NCBI RefSeq assembly: GCF_017794765.1 | Contig: NZ_CP051236.1 | Coordinates: 322,672-386,671, forward strand | DNA from: Nitratireductor sp. | GTDB taxonomy: Bacteria > Pseudomonadota > Alphaproteobacteria > Rhizobiales > Rhizobiaceae | Direction: 5' to 3' | DNA: 64,000 bases | In this document: in pieces, positions 17,368 through 25,729 of the stretch | Layout: each line of letters starts with the position of its first letter | Numbering within the stretch: position 1 is the first letter of the stretch | Made by a program: the position numbers and the translations under genes | Notes under the pieces: model-generated | What the model saw: the letters and a program-made list of their open reading frames with translations, nothing else | What the model was told of the DNA's origin: nothing | Database searches by the model: none

Positions 17368-18702
17368 ATGAGCCGTTACGCGAACAACCCGGAGGCGATC
17401 AGAAATCTGATCCGGCCCACGGAAGTCCACCGCGACGTCTATATCGATCAGGAAGTGTTCGAGCTGGAGATGAAACATCTCTTTGCCAACACCTGGGTCT
17501 TTGTCGGCCATGAGAGCCAGACGCCCAACAAGGGCGACTATTTCACCACCGAGATCGGCACACAGCCGGTCATCATGGTGCGCCATTCCGATAACGAGAT
17601 CTACGTTCTGCACAATCGCTGCCCGCACAAGGGCACGAAGATCGCCATCGACCGCACGGGCAACACGGGCAAGTTTTTCCGCTGCCCCTATCATGCATGG
17701 TCGTTCAAGACGAATGGCTGCCTGCTCGCCATCCCGCTGCGCAAGGGCTACAAGGACACCGGGCTCGAAGAGAGCGAATCCGTCAACGGCATGGCCCCGG
17801 TCGGTGCGGTAAAAAACTATCGCGGGTTCATCTTCGCCCGCCTCAACAAGGAGGGCCCGGACTTCGAAAGCTTCTTCGGAGAGGCGCTCAGCTCCTTCGA
17901 CAACATGGTCGACCGCTCGCCCGAGGGCCGTCTGGAAGTGGCCGGTCCGCCGCTGCGCTATATGCATCGCTGCAACTGGAAAATGCTGGTCGAGAACCAG
18001 ACCGACACCTGCCATCCCATGGTCGCGCATGAAAGCTCCGCCGGCACGGCCATCGACCTGTGGGAGAAGATGGACAAGCCCGAGGGCACGCAAAAGCCCA
18101 TGGCCATGGAGGTGATCGCCCCCTTCATGAGCCCCTATGAGTTCTTCGAGAACATGGGCATCCGCACCTGGCCGAACGGCCACGGCCACACCGGCGTGCA
18201 TCACTCGATCCACTCCGACTATTCGGCCATCCCCGGCTATTACGAGCAGATGGTCGAGGCCTATGGCGAGGAGCGCGCAAAGGCGATCCTCGGCGAAAAC
18301 CGGCACAACACGGTCTATTTCCCCAACATCATGATCAAGGGGCCGATCCAGCAATTGCGGCTGTTCACCCCCATCGCCGCCGACAAAACCCTGGTCGAAA
18401 GCTACATCTACCGGCTGGTGGGCGCGCCCGACATGCTTCTGGAGCGCACCGCCATGTACAACCGCATGATCAACGCGCCCACCTCCATGGTCGGCCATGA
18501 CGATCTGGAAATGTATGAGCGCGCGCAGGAAGGCCTGCACTCCGATGGCCTCGAATGGGTCAACGTCCAGCGCCTTTACCAGGAAGGCGAGAATTTCGAC
18601 GAGATCGCCGTCGAAAACGGTACCACCGAGCGCCAGATGCGCAACCAGTTCCACGCGTGGGAAAAGTACATGACGATGACGATGGAAGGAGACGCGCAAT
18701 GA
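17368..18702 (+). CDS. Aromatic ring-hydroxylating dioxygenase, alpha (Rieske) subunit
   Basis: A 444-residue catalytic subunit. The Rieske 2Fe-2S site is CPHKGTKIAI with CPYHAW (Cys-X-His and Cys-X2-His). The mononuclear iron site is in NQTDTCHPMVAH, giving two His; the carboxylate ligand would come from the C-terminal half. It is preceded by GGGAGT-like purines. With the beta subunit it should form an alpha-beta oxygenase inserting O2 into an aromatic or heteroaromatic ring. Known auxin loci (iac and iad types) contain an oxygenase of this class, and the downstream genes fit an indole-3-acetate route. The substrate is inferred from the neighbours only. Confidence 0.93.
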   Translation: MSRYANNPEAIRNLIRPTEVHRDVYIDQEVFELEMKHLFANTWVFVGHESQTPNKGDYFTTEIGTQPVIMVRHSDNEIYVLHNRCPHKGTKIAIDRTGNTGKFFRCPYHAWSFKTNGCLLAIPLRKGYKDTGLEESESVNGMAPVGAVKNYRGFIFARLNKEGPDFESFFGEALSSFDNMVDRSPEGRLEVAGPPLRYMHRCNWKMLVENQTDTCHPMVAHESSAGTAIDLWEKMDKPEGTQKPMAMEVIAPFMSPYEFFENMGIRTWPNGHGHTGVHHSIHSDYSAIPGYYEQMVEAYGEERAKAILGENRHNTVYFPNIMIKGPIQQLRLFTPIAADKTLVESYIYRLVGAPDMLLERTAMYNRMINAPTSMVGHDDLEMYERAQEGLHSDGLEWVNVQRLYQEGENFDEIAVENGTTERQMRNQFHAWEKYMTMTMEGDAQ

Positions 18703-19181
18703 AGGCTCCCACCCGCGACGACCTGATCGACTTCGTCTATGAAGAAGCCCGCATGCTGGACGATGGCCGCTTTGACGAATGGCTCGATCTGTGGACCCAC
18801 GACAGCTATTACTGGATGCCGCTCGACTACAATCAGGAAGACGCCAAGCACGTCACCTCGCTGCTGCATGAAGACGCCTTCATGCGCAAACTGCGCGTCG
18901 AGCGTTTCAAGGGCGAGCGCACCTTCTCCCAGAAACCGAAGACCCGCTGCCACCACGTTCTGAACCGCCCCTTCATCGACCATATGGACGAGGAGAAGGG
19001 TGAGTATGTCACCCACACGGCGTTTCACTATGTGGAGACACGGCTCGACGACCAGATCCTGCTCGCCGCCACGGCGCGCCACGAGTTGAAACTCATCGAG
19101 GGAAAACTGAAGATCACCCACAAGCGCGTCGATCTGCTCAATTCCGATGCCGCCTTCGGCAATATCCAGATGTTCCTTTGA
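18699..19181 (+). CDS. Aromatic ring-hydroxylating dioxygenase, beta subunit
   Basis: A 160-residue protein of the ring-hydroxylating beta-subunit family (cystatin-like fold), which has a structural role in the oxygenase hexamer. The start at 18699 overlaps the alpha stop (ATGA), which rules out an in-frame start 144 bases upstream. Features are the N-terminal FVYEEARMLDDGRFDEWLDL helix and the C-terminal KITHKRVDLLNSD strand, both typical. It has no catalytic residues of its own. Tight coupling with the alpha gene points to equal stoichiometry. Confidence 0.92.
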   Translation: MKAPTRDDLIDFVYEEARMLDDGRFDEWLDLWTHDSYYWMPLDYNQEDAKHVTSLLHEDAFMRKLRVERFKGERTFSQKPKTRCHHVLNRPFIDHMDEEKGEYVTHTAFHYVETRLDDQILLAATARHELKLIEGKLKITHKRVDLLNSDAAFGNIQMFL

Positions 19182-19194
19182 AAGCGCGCAGCAG

Positions 19195-20835
19195 ATGAAA
19201 TCGCAGATCCCGCCGTTCGACACCGTGTTCGCGGCCTTTGCCGACACCGCCGGGCGCTGGCCCGAGCGCCCCTTCCTGCACGTGCTGGAGGAGACGGCCA
19301 CGGTCTACGACATTCCCGCCGGCGAACTCTCCTATGGCGCGGCGCTTGCCGAGATCGAGCGGTTGAGGAACGCCTATGCCGCCGGGGGTTATCGCACGGG
19401 CATGCGCGTCATGCTCCTGATGGAAAACCGGCCAGGCTTCTTCCTGCACTGGTTCGCCTTAAATGCGCTCGGGCTCTCGGTCGTGCCGGTCAATCCGGAC
19501 CTGCAATCTGCGGAGCTGGAATACATGGCCGGGCACGCGCGCCCGGTTCTGGCCGTGGCCATTGCGAGTCGCGTGGCGGATCTTGTACAGGCGGCTGCCG
19601 CCTCCGGCGTCGGCTTTCCGGTCGTCACGCCGGAGGCCGACACCCCGCCGCTCGATCCGCGCTTTGCCGGCATGGAGACGCCGCAGGGTGCGCCGCTCAG
19701 CCGCGAAGCGGCCATGCTCTACACCTCCGGAACCACGGGCAAGCCCAAGGGCTGCGTCCTGTCGAACCTCTATTTCCTGCATTCGGGCCGCTGGTACGCG
19801 AAGGCGGGCGGGCTTTGCGCCATGAACGAGGACGGCGAGCGCATGATCACGCCGCTGCCGATCTTCCACATGAACGCCATGGCCTATTCGCTGATGGCGA
19901 TGGTCACGGTCGGCGGCTGCCTCATCGCGCTCGACCGCTTTCACCCGCGCAGTTGGTGGCAGAGCGTGCGTGACAGCCGGGCCACCTGCCTGCATTATCT
20001 GGGCGTCATGCCGTCCATTCTCATGAAAGCCGAACCCACGAAACAGGACAGGGCGCACAATGTGCGCTTCGGCTTCGGCGCGGGCATTGATCCCAAGCTG
20101 CACGGCCCGTTCGAGGAGCGCTTCGGCATTCCGCTGATCGAGGGCTGGGCGATGACGGAGACGGGGGCCGGCGCGGTCATCGTTGCCAATCACGAGCCCC
20201 GCAAGCGTGGCACGAACTGCCTCGGCCAGCCCGGCCCGGATATCGAGGCCCGCGTGGTCGCAGACGACGGCAGCGAGGCAACTCCCGGCCAGCCCGGCGA
20301 ACTTCTGGTGCGCCATGCGGGCGAGGATCCGCGTTTCGGCTTCTTCTCCGAATATTACGCCAACCCCGAGGCCACCGCCGAAGCGTGGGAAGGCGGCTGG
20401 TTCCACACCGGCGACATCGTCATGCGCGACGCCGATGGCGACTTCTTCTTCGTCGACCGCAAGAAGAACGTGATCCGCCGTTCCGGCGAGAACATCGCCG
20501 CCGTGGAAGTGGAATCCTTCTTGATGCAGCATCCCGACATCAAGGCGGCAGCGGTCGCAGCAGCCCCGGACGAGCTGCGCGGCGACGAGGTTTTCGCCTG
20601 TCTCGTGGTCGAGAGCGGCGAACGCGATGAAGCGCGCGCCCGCGAAATCGCCGAATGGTGTCTGGACCGCGTCGCCTATTACAAGGTTCCAGGCTACATC
20701 GCCTTTGTCGACGCCCTGCCCCTGACCTCGACGCAGAAGATCCAGCGCGGCGAACTGAAAACACTGGTCGCCCGGCTTCTCACCGATCCGGCAACGGTCG
20801 ACACACGCTCCATGAAGAAAAGGCGGGCAGCCTAA
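19195..20835 (+). CDS. AMP-forming acyl/aryl-CoA ligase
   Basis: A 546-residue ANL-superfamily enzyme. The start at 19195 (MKSQIPPFD) lies 13 bases after the beta-subunit stop. The adenylate-binding P-loop is YTSGTTGKPKG, the A5 motif GWAMTETGAG, the hinge FVDRKKNVIRRSGENI, and the C-terminal catalytic Lys is in TQKIQRGEL. It should activate a carboxylic acid with ATP and CoA. In this cluster the likely substrate is the oxygenase product, giving the thioester needed by the thiolase-like aldolase downstream. Whether activation comes before or after oxidation cannot be told from sequence. Confidence 0.9.
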   Translation: MKSQIPPFDTVFAAFADTAGRWPERPFLHVLEETATVYDIPAGELSYGAALAEIERLRNAYAAGGYRTGMRVMLLMENRPGFFLHWFALNALGLSVVPVNPDLQSAELEYMAGHARPVLAVAIASRVADLVQAAAASGVGFPVVTPEADTPPLDPRFAGMETPQGAPLSREAAMLYTSGTTGKPKGCVLSNLYFLHSGRWYAKAGGLCAMNEDGERMITPLPIFHMNAMAYSLMAMVTVGGCLIALDRFHPRSWWQSVRDSRATCLHYLGVMPSILMKAEPTKQDRAHNVRFGFGAGIDPKLHGPFEERFGIPLIEGWAMTETGAGAVIVANHEPRKRGTNCLGQPGPDIEARVVADDGSEATPGQPGELLVRHAGEDPRFGFFSEYYANPEATAEAWEGGWFHTGDIVMRDADGDFFFVDRKKNVIRRSGENIAAVEVESFLMQHPDIKAAAVAAAPDELRGDEVFACLVVESGERDEARAREIAEWCLDRVAYYKVPGYIAFVDALPLTSTQKIQRGELKTLVARLLTDPATVDTRSMKKRRAA

Positions 20836-22019
20836 TGGCGGGTCGCACCTCAAGACGGATGGGTTATGAGGGCGTGGTGCTCGCCGCACCCGCCACCACG
20901 CCCTATCAGCGTTTCTCCAAGGAAACGGCGCATTGGTGGATCGCCCGCGCGCTGCGCCAGTCGCTTCAAAGCGCTGGCCTCGGCCCCCGCGATGTCGATG
21001 GCTTCTCGGTGGCAAGCTTCACGCTCTTTCCCGACACGGCGGTGGGGCTAACCCAGCATCTCGGCCTCACGCCGCGCTGGCTCGATCACATCCCCATGGG
21101 CGGGGCAAGCGGCGTCGTGGCGCTCAGGCGCGCAGCCCGCGCGGTGCAGGCGGGCGACGCCGACATCGTCGCCTGTGTCGCCGGCGACACCAACCATGTC
21201 GACAGTTTCCGGCGCATGCTCTCAAGCTTCAGCCGCTTCGCGCAGGATGCATCATACCCTTATGGAGCGGGCGGGCCGAATGCCTGTTTCGCGCTCCTGA
21301 CCGACCACTATATGAGCGCCTATGGCGCGACCCGCGAGGATTTCGGCCGCATCTGCGTCGCCCAGCGCGACAATGCGCTCCAGAACCCGCACGCGGTGAT
21401 GAAAAAGCCGCTCACCATGGAAGACTATCTCGGCGCGCGCATGATCTCCGATCCGATCGCGCTGTTCGATTGCGTCATGCCCGTCAGCGGCGCCGAGGCG
21501 TTTCTCGTGATGCGGGAAGAAGACGCCCGCGTCGCCGGCCTTCCCTACGCCCATATTCGCGGCAGCATCGAACGCCACAACGCCTTCCCCGAAGACCCGA
21601 TCCAGATGCGCGGCGGCTGGGCCATGGATATCGATGAGCTTTACGCCATGGCCGACGCCAGGCCCGACGACATGGACCTGTTGCAGACCTATGACGACTA
21701 CCCGGTCATCTCCATGATGCAGTTCGAGGATCTGGGGTTCTGCGGGAAAGGTGAAGGTCCGGCCTTCGTGCGCGAGCGCGACCTCACCATTGCCGGCGAC
21801 TTTCCGCACAACACGTCGGGCGGTCAGCTTTCAGCCGGACAGGCAGGAGCCGCGGGCGGCTTTATCGGGCTGGTCGAGGCCATCCGTCAGGTCACCGGCG
21901 CAGCCGGTCCCACCCAGGTGGAAGGTGCTCGAACCGCCATGGTTTCCGGCTTCGGCATGATCAACTACGACCGTGGCGTCTGCTCCAGCGCCGCCATCAT
22001 TTCGGGAGCGGGCACATGA
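20835..22019 (+). CDS. Thiolase-superfamily protein without nucleophilic Cys; candidate acyl-CoA retro-aldolase
   Basis: A 394-residue protein of the SCP-x/lipid-transfer thiolase branch. Its ATG overlaps the ligase stop (TAATG). The nucleophile region reads IPMGGASGVVAL, with Gly near residue 90 where thiolases have Cys. The GHPxGA His motif reads AGQAGAAG (Gln for His). Thiolytic cleavage is therefore unlikely. Ltp2, a steroid side-chain aldolase of the same branch, works with a DUF35 partner (ChsH2), and here the next gene encodes a DUF35 domain. By analogy this pair may split a beta-hydroxyacyl-CoA into a ketone and acetyl-CoA. The function is inferred; the missing residues are seen directly. 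Confidence 0.85.
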   Translation: MAGRTSRRMGYEGVVLAAPATTPYQRFSKETAHWWIARALRQSLQSAGLGPRDVDGFSVASFTLFPDTAVGLTQHLGLTPRWLDHIPMGGASGVVALRRAARAVQAGDADIVACVAGDTNHVDSFRRMLSSFSRFAQDASYPYGAGGPNACFALLTDHYMSAYGATREDFGRICVAQRDNALQNPHAVMKKPLTMEDYLGARMISDPIALFDCVMPVSGAEAFLVMREEDARVAGLPYAHIRGSIERHNAFPEDPIQMRGGWAMDIDELYAMADARPDDMDLLQTYDDYPVISMMQFEDLGFCGKGEGPAFVRERDLTIAGDFPHNTSGGQLSAGQAGAAGGFIGLVEAIRQVTGAAGPTQVEGARTAMVSGFGMINYDRGVCSSAAIISGAGT

Positions 22020-23275
22020 CCGACGCCATCCTGCCGCCGCCGAAGAAAGACCCGCAAAAGCGCACCCGCTCACAGACGCTGCCCTCGGGCCTCAGAAGCC
22101 GCGCGGCACTGGGGCTGACGGCGGCAGCAGCCGAGGGGCGTTTCATGCTGCAGGTCTGCGGCGAATGCGGCGCGCTGCAATATCCGCCGCGCGACGCCTG
22201 CTCCACCTGCCTGTCGACCGACCTCCCATGGCGCGACATCGACCCGGCAGGCGAACTCATCGCTGAAACCACGGTGCGCACCAGCACCAACACCTATTTC
22301 CGCGAACGCACCCCCTGGCGTGTCGGCACCGTCCGGCTCGACGCCGGCCCCTCCGTCATGTGCCATGTCCATGGCGATGTGCCGCGCGGCGGCAGGGTGC
22401 GCATCATCAACCGGCTCGACAAGTCGGGCCAGGGCGTTCTCTACGCCCTGCCTCCCGAAGGGACGCCCAACATGGAAGACGATCCGCAACTGCGCGAAAT
22501 CACCGCCGATCCGAAATTCCGCCGCGTGCTCATCACCGATGCGCGCAGCGAAAACGCCGTGGCGCTGGCCGAGGCCTTTGCGAAGGCCGGCGCGTCGATC
22601 ATCTTCATCGGCGAGCCGGAAGGCTGGCGACCCTATCCGCACCGCCCGGCACTCGAGGCGATCCCCAACGTCCAGATCGTGCCGCTCGACGTCACCGACA
22701 CCGCGTCGGTCGCCGAGCTTGCCGGAGAGATCGGCGGCAAGACGGACATTCTCGTCAACAATGCCCGCTTCGTGCGCCCCGGCGGCATCATGGACCGTGG
22801 AGACACCGTGTTCGCCCGCGACGAGATGGAGGTGAACTATCTCGGCCTGATGCGGCTTGCCCAGTCCTTCGGCCCGGCCATGCGCGGACGCGGCGCAGAC
22901 GGCGACAACAGTGCCGCCGCCTGGGTCAACATCCTGTCGGTCTACGCTTATTCCAACATGCCGGCCTTTGGCGCGTTCTCCGCTTCCAATGCCGCTGCCT
23001 ACTCGCTGTCGCAGTGCCTGCGCGCGGAGATGCGCCCCGGCGGCGTGCGCGTGATGAATGTCTATACCGGCCCGACGGACGACGCATGGCACCAGCCCCT
23101 GCCGCCACCCAAGGTCGCGCCCGCAGCCCTTGCCCGCGCCATCGTCTCCGGCCTCAAAGACGGGCTGGAAGATGTGTTTGTCGGCGATGTGGCGAAGGAC
23201 CTGATCGAACGCTGGCGCGCCGGCGCAAAAGTGCTGGAGCGCGAGATGAGCGAAACCGACGGAGGCGGCGCATGA
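22016..23275 (+). CDS. DUF35/OB-fold zinc-ribbon protein fused to a degenerate SDR domain
   Basis: A 419-residue fusion. Residues about 40-150 are a DUF35 acyl-CoA-associated domain: zinc ribbon (CGECGALQYPP then CSTC) plus OB fold (GTVRLDAGPSVMCHVHGDV). Residues about 165-400 follow the SDR fold. The glycine-rich cofactor loop is lost (VLITDARSENAVA), NNAG reads NNAR, and the catalytic YxxxK reads FSASN, so both Tyr and Lys are gone, although the catalytic-type Ser (NILSVYAYS) remains. It overlaps the thiolase-like gene by 4 bases (ATGA). DUF35 partners are needed by thiolase-like aldolases, so this is probably the second subunit, with the pseudo-SDR serving structure or substrate binding. 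Confidence 0.85.
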   Translation: MTDAILPPPKKDPQKRTRSQTLPSGLRSRAALGLTAAAAEGRFMLQVCGECGALQYPPRDACSTCLSTDLPWRDIDPAGELIAETTVRTSTNTYFRERTPWRVGTVRLDAGPSVMCHVHGDVPRGGRVRIINRLDKSGQGVLYALPPEGTPNMEDDPQLREITADPKFRRVLITDARSENAVALAEAFAKAGASIIFIGEPEGWRPYPHRPALEAIPNVQIVPLDVTDTASVAELAGEIGGKTDILVNNARFVRPGGIMDRGDTVFARDEMEVNYLGLMRLAQSFGPAMRGRGADGDNSAAAWVNILSVYAYSNMPAFGAFSASNAAAYSLSQCLRAEMRPGGVRVMNVYTGPTDDAWHQPLPPPKVAPAALARAIVSGLKDGLEDVFVGDVAKDLIERWRAGAKVLEREMSETDGGGA

Positions 23276-24075
23276 ACGTCCACGCAACCGACCCATCCGC
23301 CCTTCTGGGCAATCTGGCGGAGGCGCTCGCCACCGGCGCCATCGAGGTGGTGGACCTCACCCACACGCTCGATCAGGATTTCCCGGTCATCGTGCTGCCG
23401 CCGGAATTCGGCCAGTGCGCCCGCTTCCGCATGGAAGAAGTGTCCGCCTATGACCATCGCGGGCCGGCGTGGAAATGGCACAATTTCACCTGCAGCGAGC
23501 ACACCGGCACCCATTTCGATGCGCCCTCGCACTGGATTTCTGGCCGCGACGTGCCCAATGGCAGCGTCGACGAGATCCCCGCCGAGCGCTTCATCGGCCC
23601 GGTCTGCGTGATCGACTGTTCCGAAGGCGCTGCCGCCGACGAGGATTTCGAGCTGACGCCGGAGATCATCGAGGCGTGGGAGGCCGAGCATGGCCGCATT
23701 CCTGCCGAGAGCTGGGTTCTGATGCGCACCGACTGGTCGAAGCGCCGGGGCGCGGCCTATCTCAACATGCGCGAGGATGGCGCACATTCGCCCGGCCCCA
23801 CGCCGGCGGCGATAAGGCTTCTGGTGGACGAACGCGGCATTCGCGGTTTCGGCACCGAGACGGTCGGCACAGACGCCGGTCAGGGGTCGCACTACACGCC
23901 GCCCTACCCGGCCCATTTCTATCTTCACGGTGCGGGGCGCTACGGCCTGCAATGCCTCAACAATCTCGACCGGCTTCCGCCCACAGGCGCCATGCTGATC
24001 GCAACCCCGCTCAAGATCAAAAACGGCACCGGCAGCCCGCTGCGCGTGGTGGCGCTTGTGCCCGGCAGGACCTGA
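23272..24075 (+). CDS. Cyclase-family metal-dependent hydrolase (kynurenine formamidase/isatin hydrolase-like)
   Basis: A 267-residue enzyme of the cyclase/kynurenine formamidase family. The metal and catalytic motif is HTGTHFDAPSHW (pattern HxGTHxDxPxH), early in the chain as expected, with a later GTETVGTDAG segment. The ATG at 23272 overlaps the previous stop (ATGA), which excludes the much longer upstream frame. Family members open amide or lactam bonds with Mn2+ or Zn2+; the isatin hydrolase of Labrenzia is one. Next to a Rieske oxygenase, ligase and candidate aldolase, hydrolysis of isatin to isatinate is the favoured role. A ring-opened formamide or another lactam is possible. Confidence 0.88.
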   Translation: MNVHATDPSALLGNLAEALATGAIEVVDLTHTLDQDFPVIVLPPEFGQCARFRMEEVSAYDHRGPAWKWHNFTCSEHTGTHFDAPSHWISGRDVPNGSVDEIPAERFIGPVCVIDCSEGAAADEDFELTPEIIEAWEAEHGRIPAESWVLMRTDWSKRRGAAYLNMREDGAHSPGPTPAAIRLLVDERGIRGFGTETVGTDAGQGSHYTPPYPAHFYLHGAGRYGLQCLNNLDRLPPTGAMLIATPLKIKNGTGSPLRVVALVPGRT

Positions 24076-24079
24076 CACG

Positions 24080-24808
24080 ATGGATAAAGAGCTTACAGCC
24101 GTCATCACCGGCGGCAACAAGGGTATCGGCGCGAACCTCGCCCAGACCATGCTGGATGCGGGCTACCGCGTTGTCTCGGTCGCGCGCCGCGCACCTGAGT
24201 TCTCGCATGAACGGCTGAGTTCGGTCGAGGCGGACCTGTTGGACGATGCAGCCGTGAGCGAAGCCGCAGCCGAGATCGCGGGCAGGCACGCGGTCACCCA
24301 TTTCGTACAGAATGCAGGCCTCATCTGGCCGAACCTCATCGAGGACGCCAGCGCCGAAGACATTACCGGCCTCGCCCAGCTTCACCTGGGCTCCGCCCTC
24401 ACGCTTTTGAAAGCCTTCCTGCCTTCGATGAAGGAACGCCGCTTCGGCCGCGTTCTCTTCAATGGTTCACGTGCAGCGCTCGGCGCGCAGACCCGCACCG
24501 CCTATGGCGCGTCCAAGGCCGGCATGGTTGGCATGGCGCGCACCTGGGCGCTGGAGCTCGCCCCCCATGGCATCACCGTCAACGTGGTTGCGCCGGGACC
24601 GATCCAGACCGACAATTTCTGGGGCATCATCCCCAAGGGCAGCGAGCGGGAAGCAGAGCTTGCCAAACGCATTCCCGTTGGCCGGCTCGGCGCGGTGGAA
24701 GACGTCACCAACGCCTTCATGTTCTTCGCAGATCCGAAGGCAAGCTTCGTCACCGGGCAGACGCTCTATGTCTGCGGCGGCGCAAGTGTGGGAAGTATGC
24801 AGCTTTGA
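24080..24808 (+). CDS. Short-chain dehydrogenase/reductase
   Basis: A 242-residue classical SDR. The ATG at 24080 is 4 bases after the cyclase stop. The cofactor loop GGNKGIG is intact, as are the catalytic Ser (NGSRAAL) and YGASK (Tyr and Lys). The usual NNAG is QNAG. The C-terminus GQTLYVCGGASVG is normal. It is an NAD(P)-dependent oxidoreductase and the last gene of the plus-strand unit. It may act on a hydroxy or keto intermediate such as dioxindole or isatin, but this is inference. It stands in contrast with the degenerate SDR domain two genes upstream. Confidence 0.9.
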   Translation: MDKELTAVITGGNKGIGANLAQTMLDAGYRVVSVARRAPEFSHERLSSVEADLLDDAAVSEAAAEIAGRHAVTHFVQNAGLIWPNLIEDASAEDITGLAQLHLGSALTLLKAFLPSMKERRFGRVLFNGSRAALGAQTRTAYGASKAGMVGMARTWALELAPHGITVNVVAPGPIQTDNFWGIIPKGSEREAELAKRIPVGRLGAVEDVTNAFMFFADPKASFVTGQTLYVCGGASVGSMQL

Positions 24809-24820
24809 CAACGGCCCACG

Positions 24821-25696
24821 TCAGTTACTGGCAGTGACGATCGAGCGCGCCGCCTGAAGCAGCGGGTCGTCGTCCCTCTCTTTCAGGTATGCGAAAACCA
24901 GCCGCGCGGCAGGATGCGCCTCGCAGATCAGGTCTACCTCCCCGACAGCTTCAGCCGAGCGCGCAGCTTCTGCATGCAGCAGACCAACGCCGACACCACC
25001 TGCGATCAGTGTTCGCGTGACCTGCTCCCGGTCAACGCTGATGATACGCGCGGGCCGAAAATTGTACCTGCGAAACAGCGCCTCGGCCGTTTCCCCGCAG
25101 CATGTGTCCGGAGCAGGGCATATCCATGGAAGCTCCGCCAGCTTCTGCCAGTCGGGCTCGTCTTTGACTGCCACCGTTCCCGGTGGGACGGCGAGATAAA
25201 TGGCAAAGCGCGAAACATCGACCACGTTCAATTCATCGCCGGGCCTGTCGGTCTCATTGTAAAAGCCGGCATCCAGCCCGCCACTGCGAATCTCCTCGGC
25301 AACGGAACGCGACGTGCCATGCCGCAGAACGACGTCCACCTGCGGATAGCGTTCGGCAAAACCTGTCATCAGGCGCCCCAGCGCCTCAGGCCCGGAGTTG
25401 CAGCCCATGCCAAGCCGCAGGCGTCCCGTCAGACTGCCCTTGATGCGCGTCGCTTCCTCAAGCAGTTCCCGGTGGGCTCCCAGCGTCTGCTCCGCCCTTG
25501 CCAGCAGACGTTCTCCGTCAGGGGTCAAATCCATGCCGCGCGGTGTGCGTTCGAACAGCGAAAGCCCGAGCGTCTCCTCCATCGCCTTGATATGCGCGCT
25601 GACGGCGGGCTGGCTGAGATGGATGCGCTCCGAGGCCCGCGTGATGCTCCCCTCACGGGCAACGGCGACAAATGTCCTTAGCTGCTGAATATCCAT
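24821..25696 (-). CDS. LysR-family transcriptional regulator
   Basis: A 291-residue LysR-type regulator. The N-terminal helix-turn-helix MDIQQLRTFVAVAREGSITR and SQPAVSAHIKAMEETLG is canonical. A periplasmic-binding-protein-like effector domain follows (residues about 90-290). It lies 33 bases after the SLC13-type transporter on the same strand and is convergent with the SDR gene, leaving only 12 bases between their stops. It probably controls the transporter; the 26-bp palindrome at 27200-27225 before that gene is a candidate site. It could also affect the Rieske operon. Confidence 0.92.
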   Translation of the reverse strand: MDIQQLRTFVAVAREGSITRASERIHLSQPAVSAHIKAMEETLGLSLFERTPRGMDLTPDGERLLARAEQTLGAHRELLEEATRIKGSLTGRLRLGMGCNSGPEALGRLMTGFAERYPQVDVVLRHGTSRSVAEEIRSGGLDAGFYNETDRPGDELNVVDVSRFAIYLAVPPGTVAVKDEPDWQKLAELPWICPAPDTCCGETAEALFRRYNFRPARIISVDREQVTRTLIAGGVGVGLLHAEAARSAEAVGEVDLICEAHPAARLVFAYLKERDDDPLLQAARSIVTASN

Positions 25697-25729
25697 TCCT
25701 GCCTCATCGCCCGGTAGTCAGACGCATGT

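Noticed and set aside
22360-23271. Long upstream extension of the cyclase-family gene
   Set aside because: The extension overlaps the DUF35-SDR gene in another frame; the real start at 23272 overlaps its stop as ATGA and matches family length.
22016-23275. Annotating this protein as an active SDR oxidoreductase
   Set aside because: The cofactor loop and catalytic Tyr and Lys are absent, so only a fold-level statement is justified.
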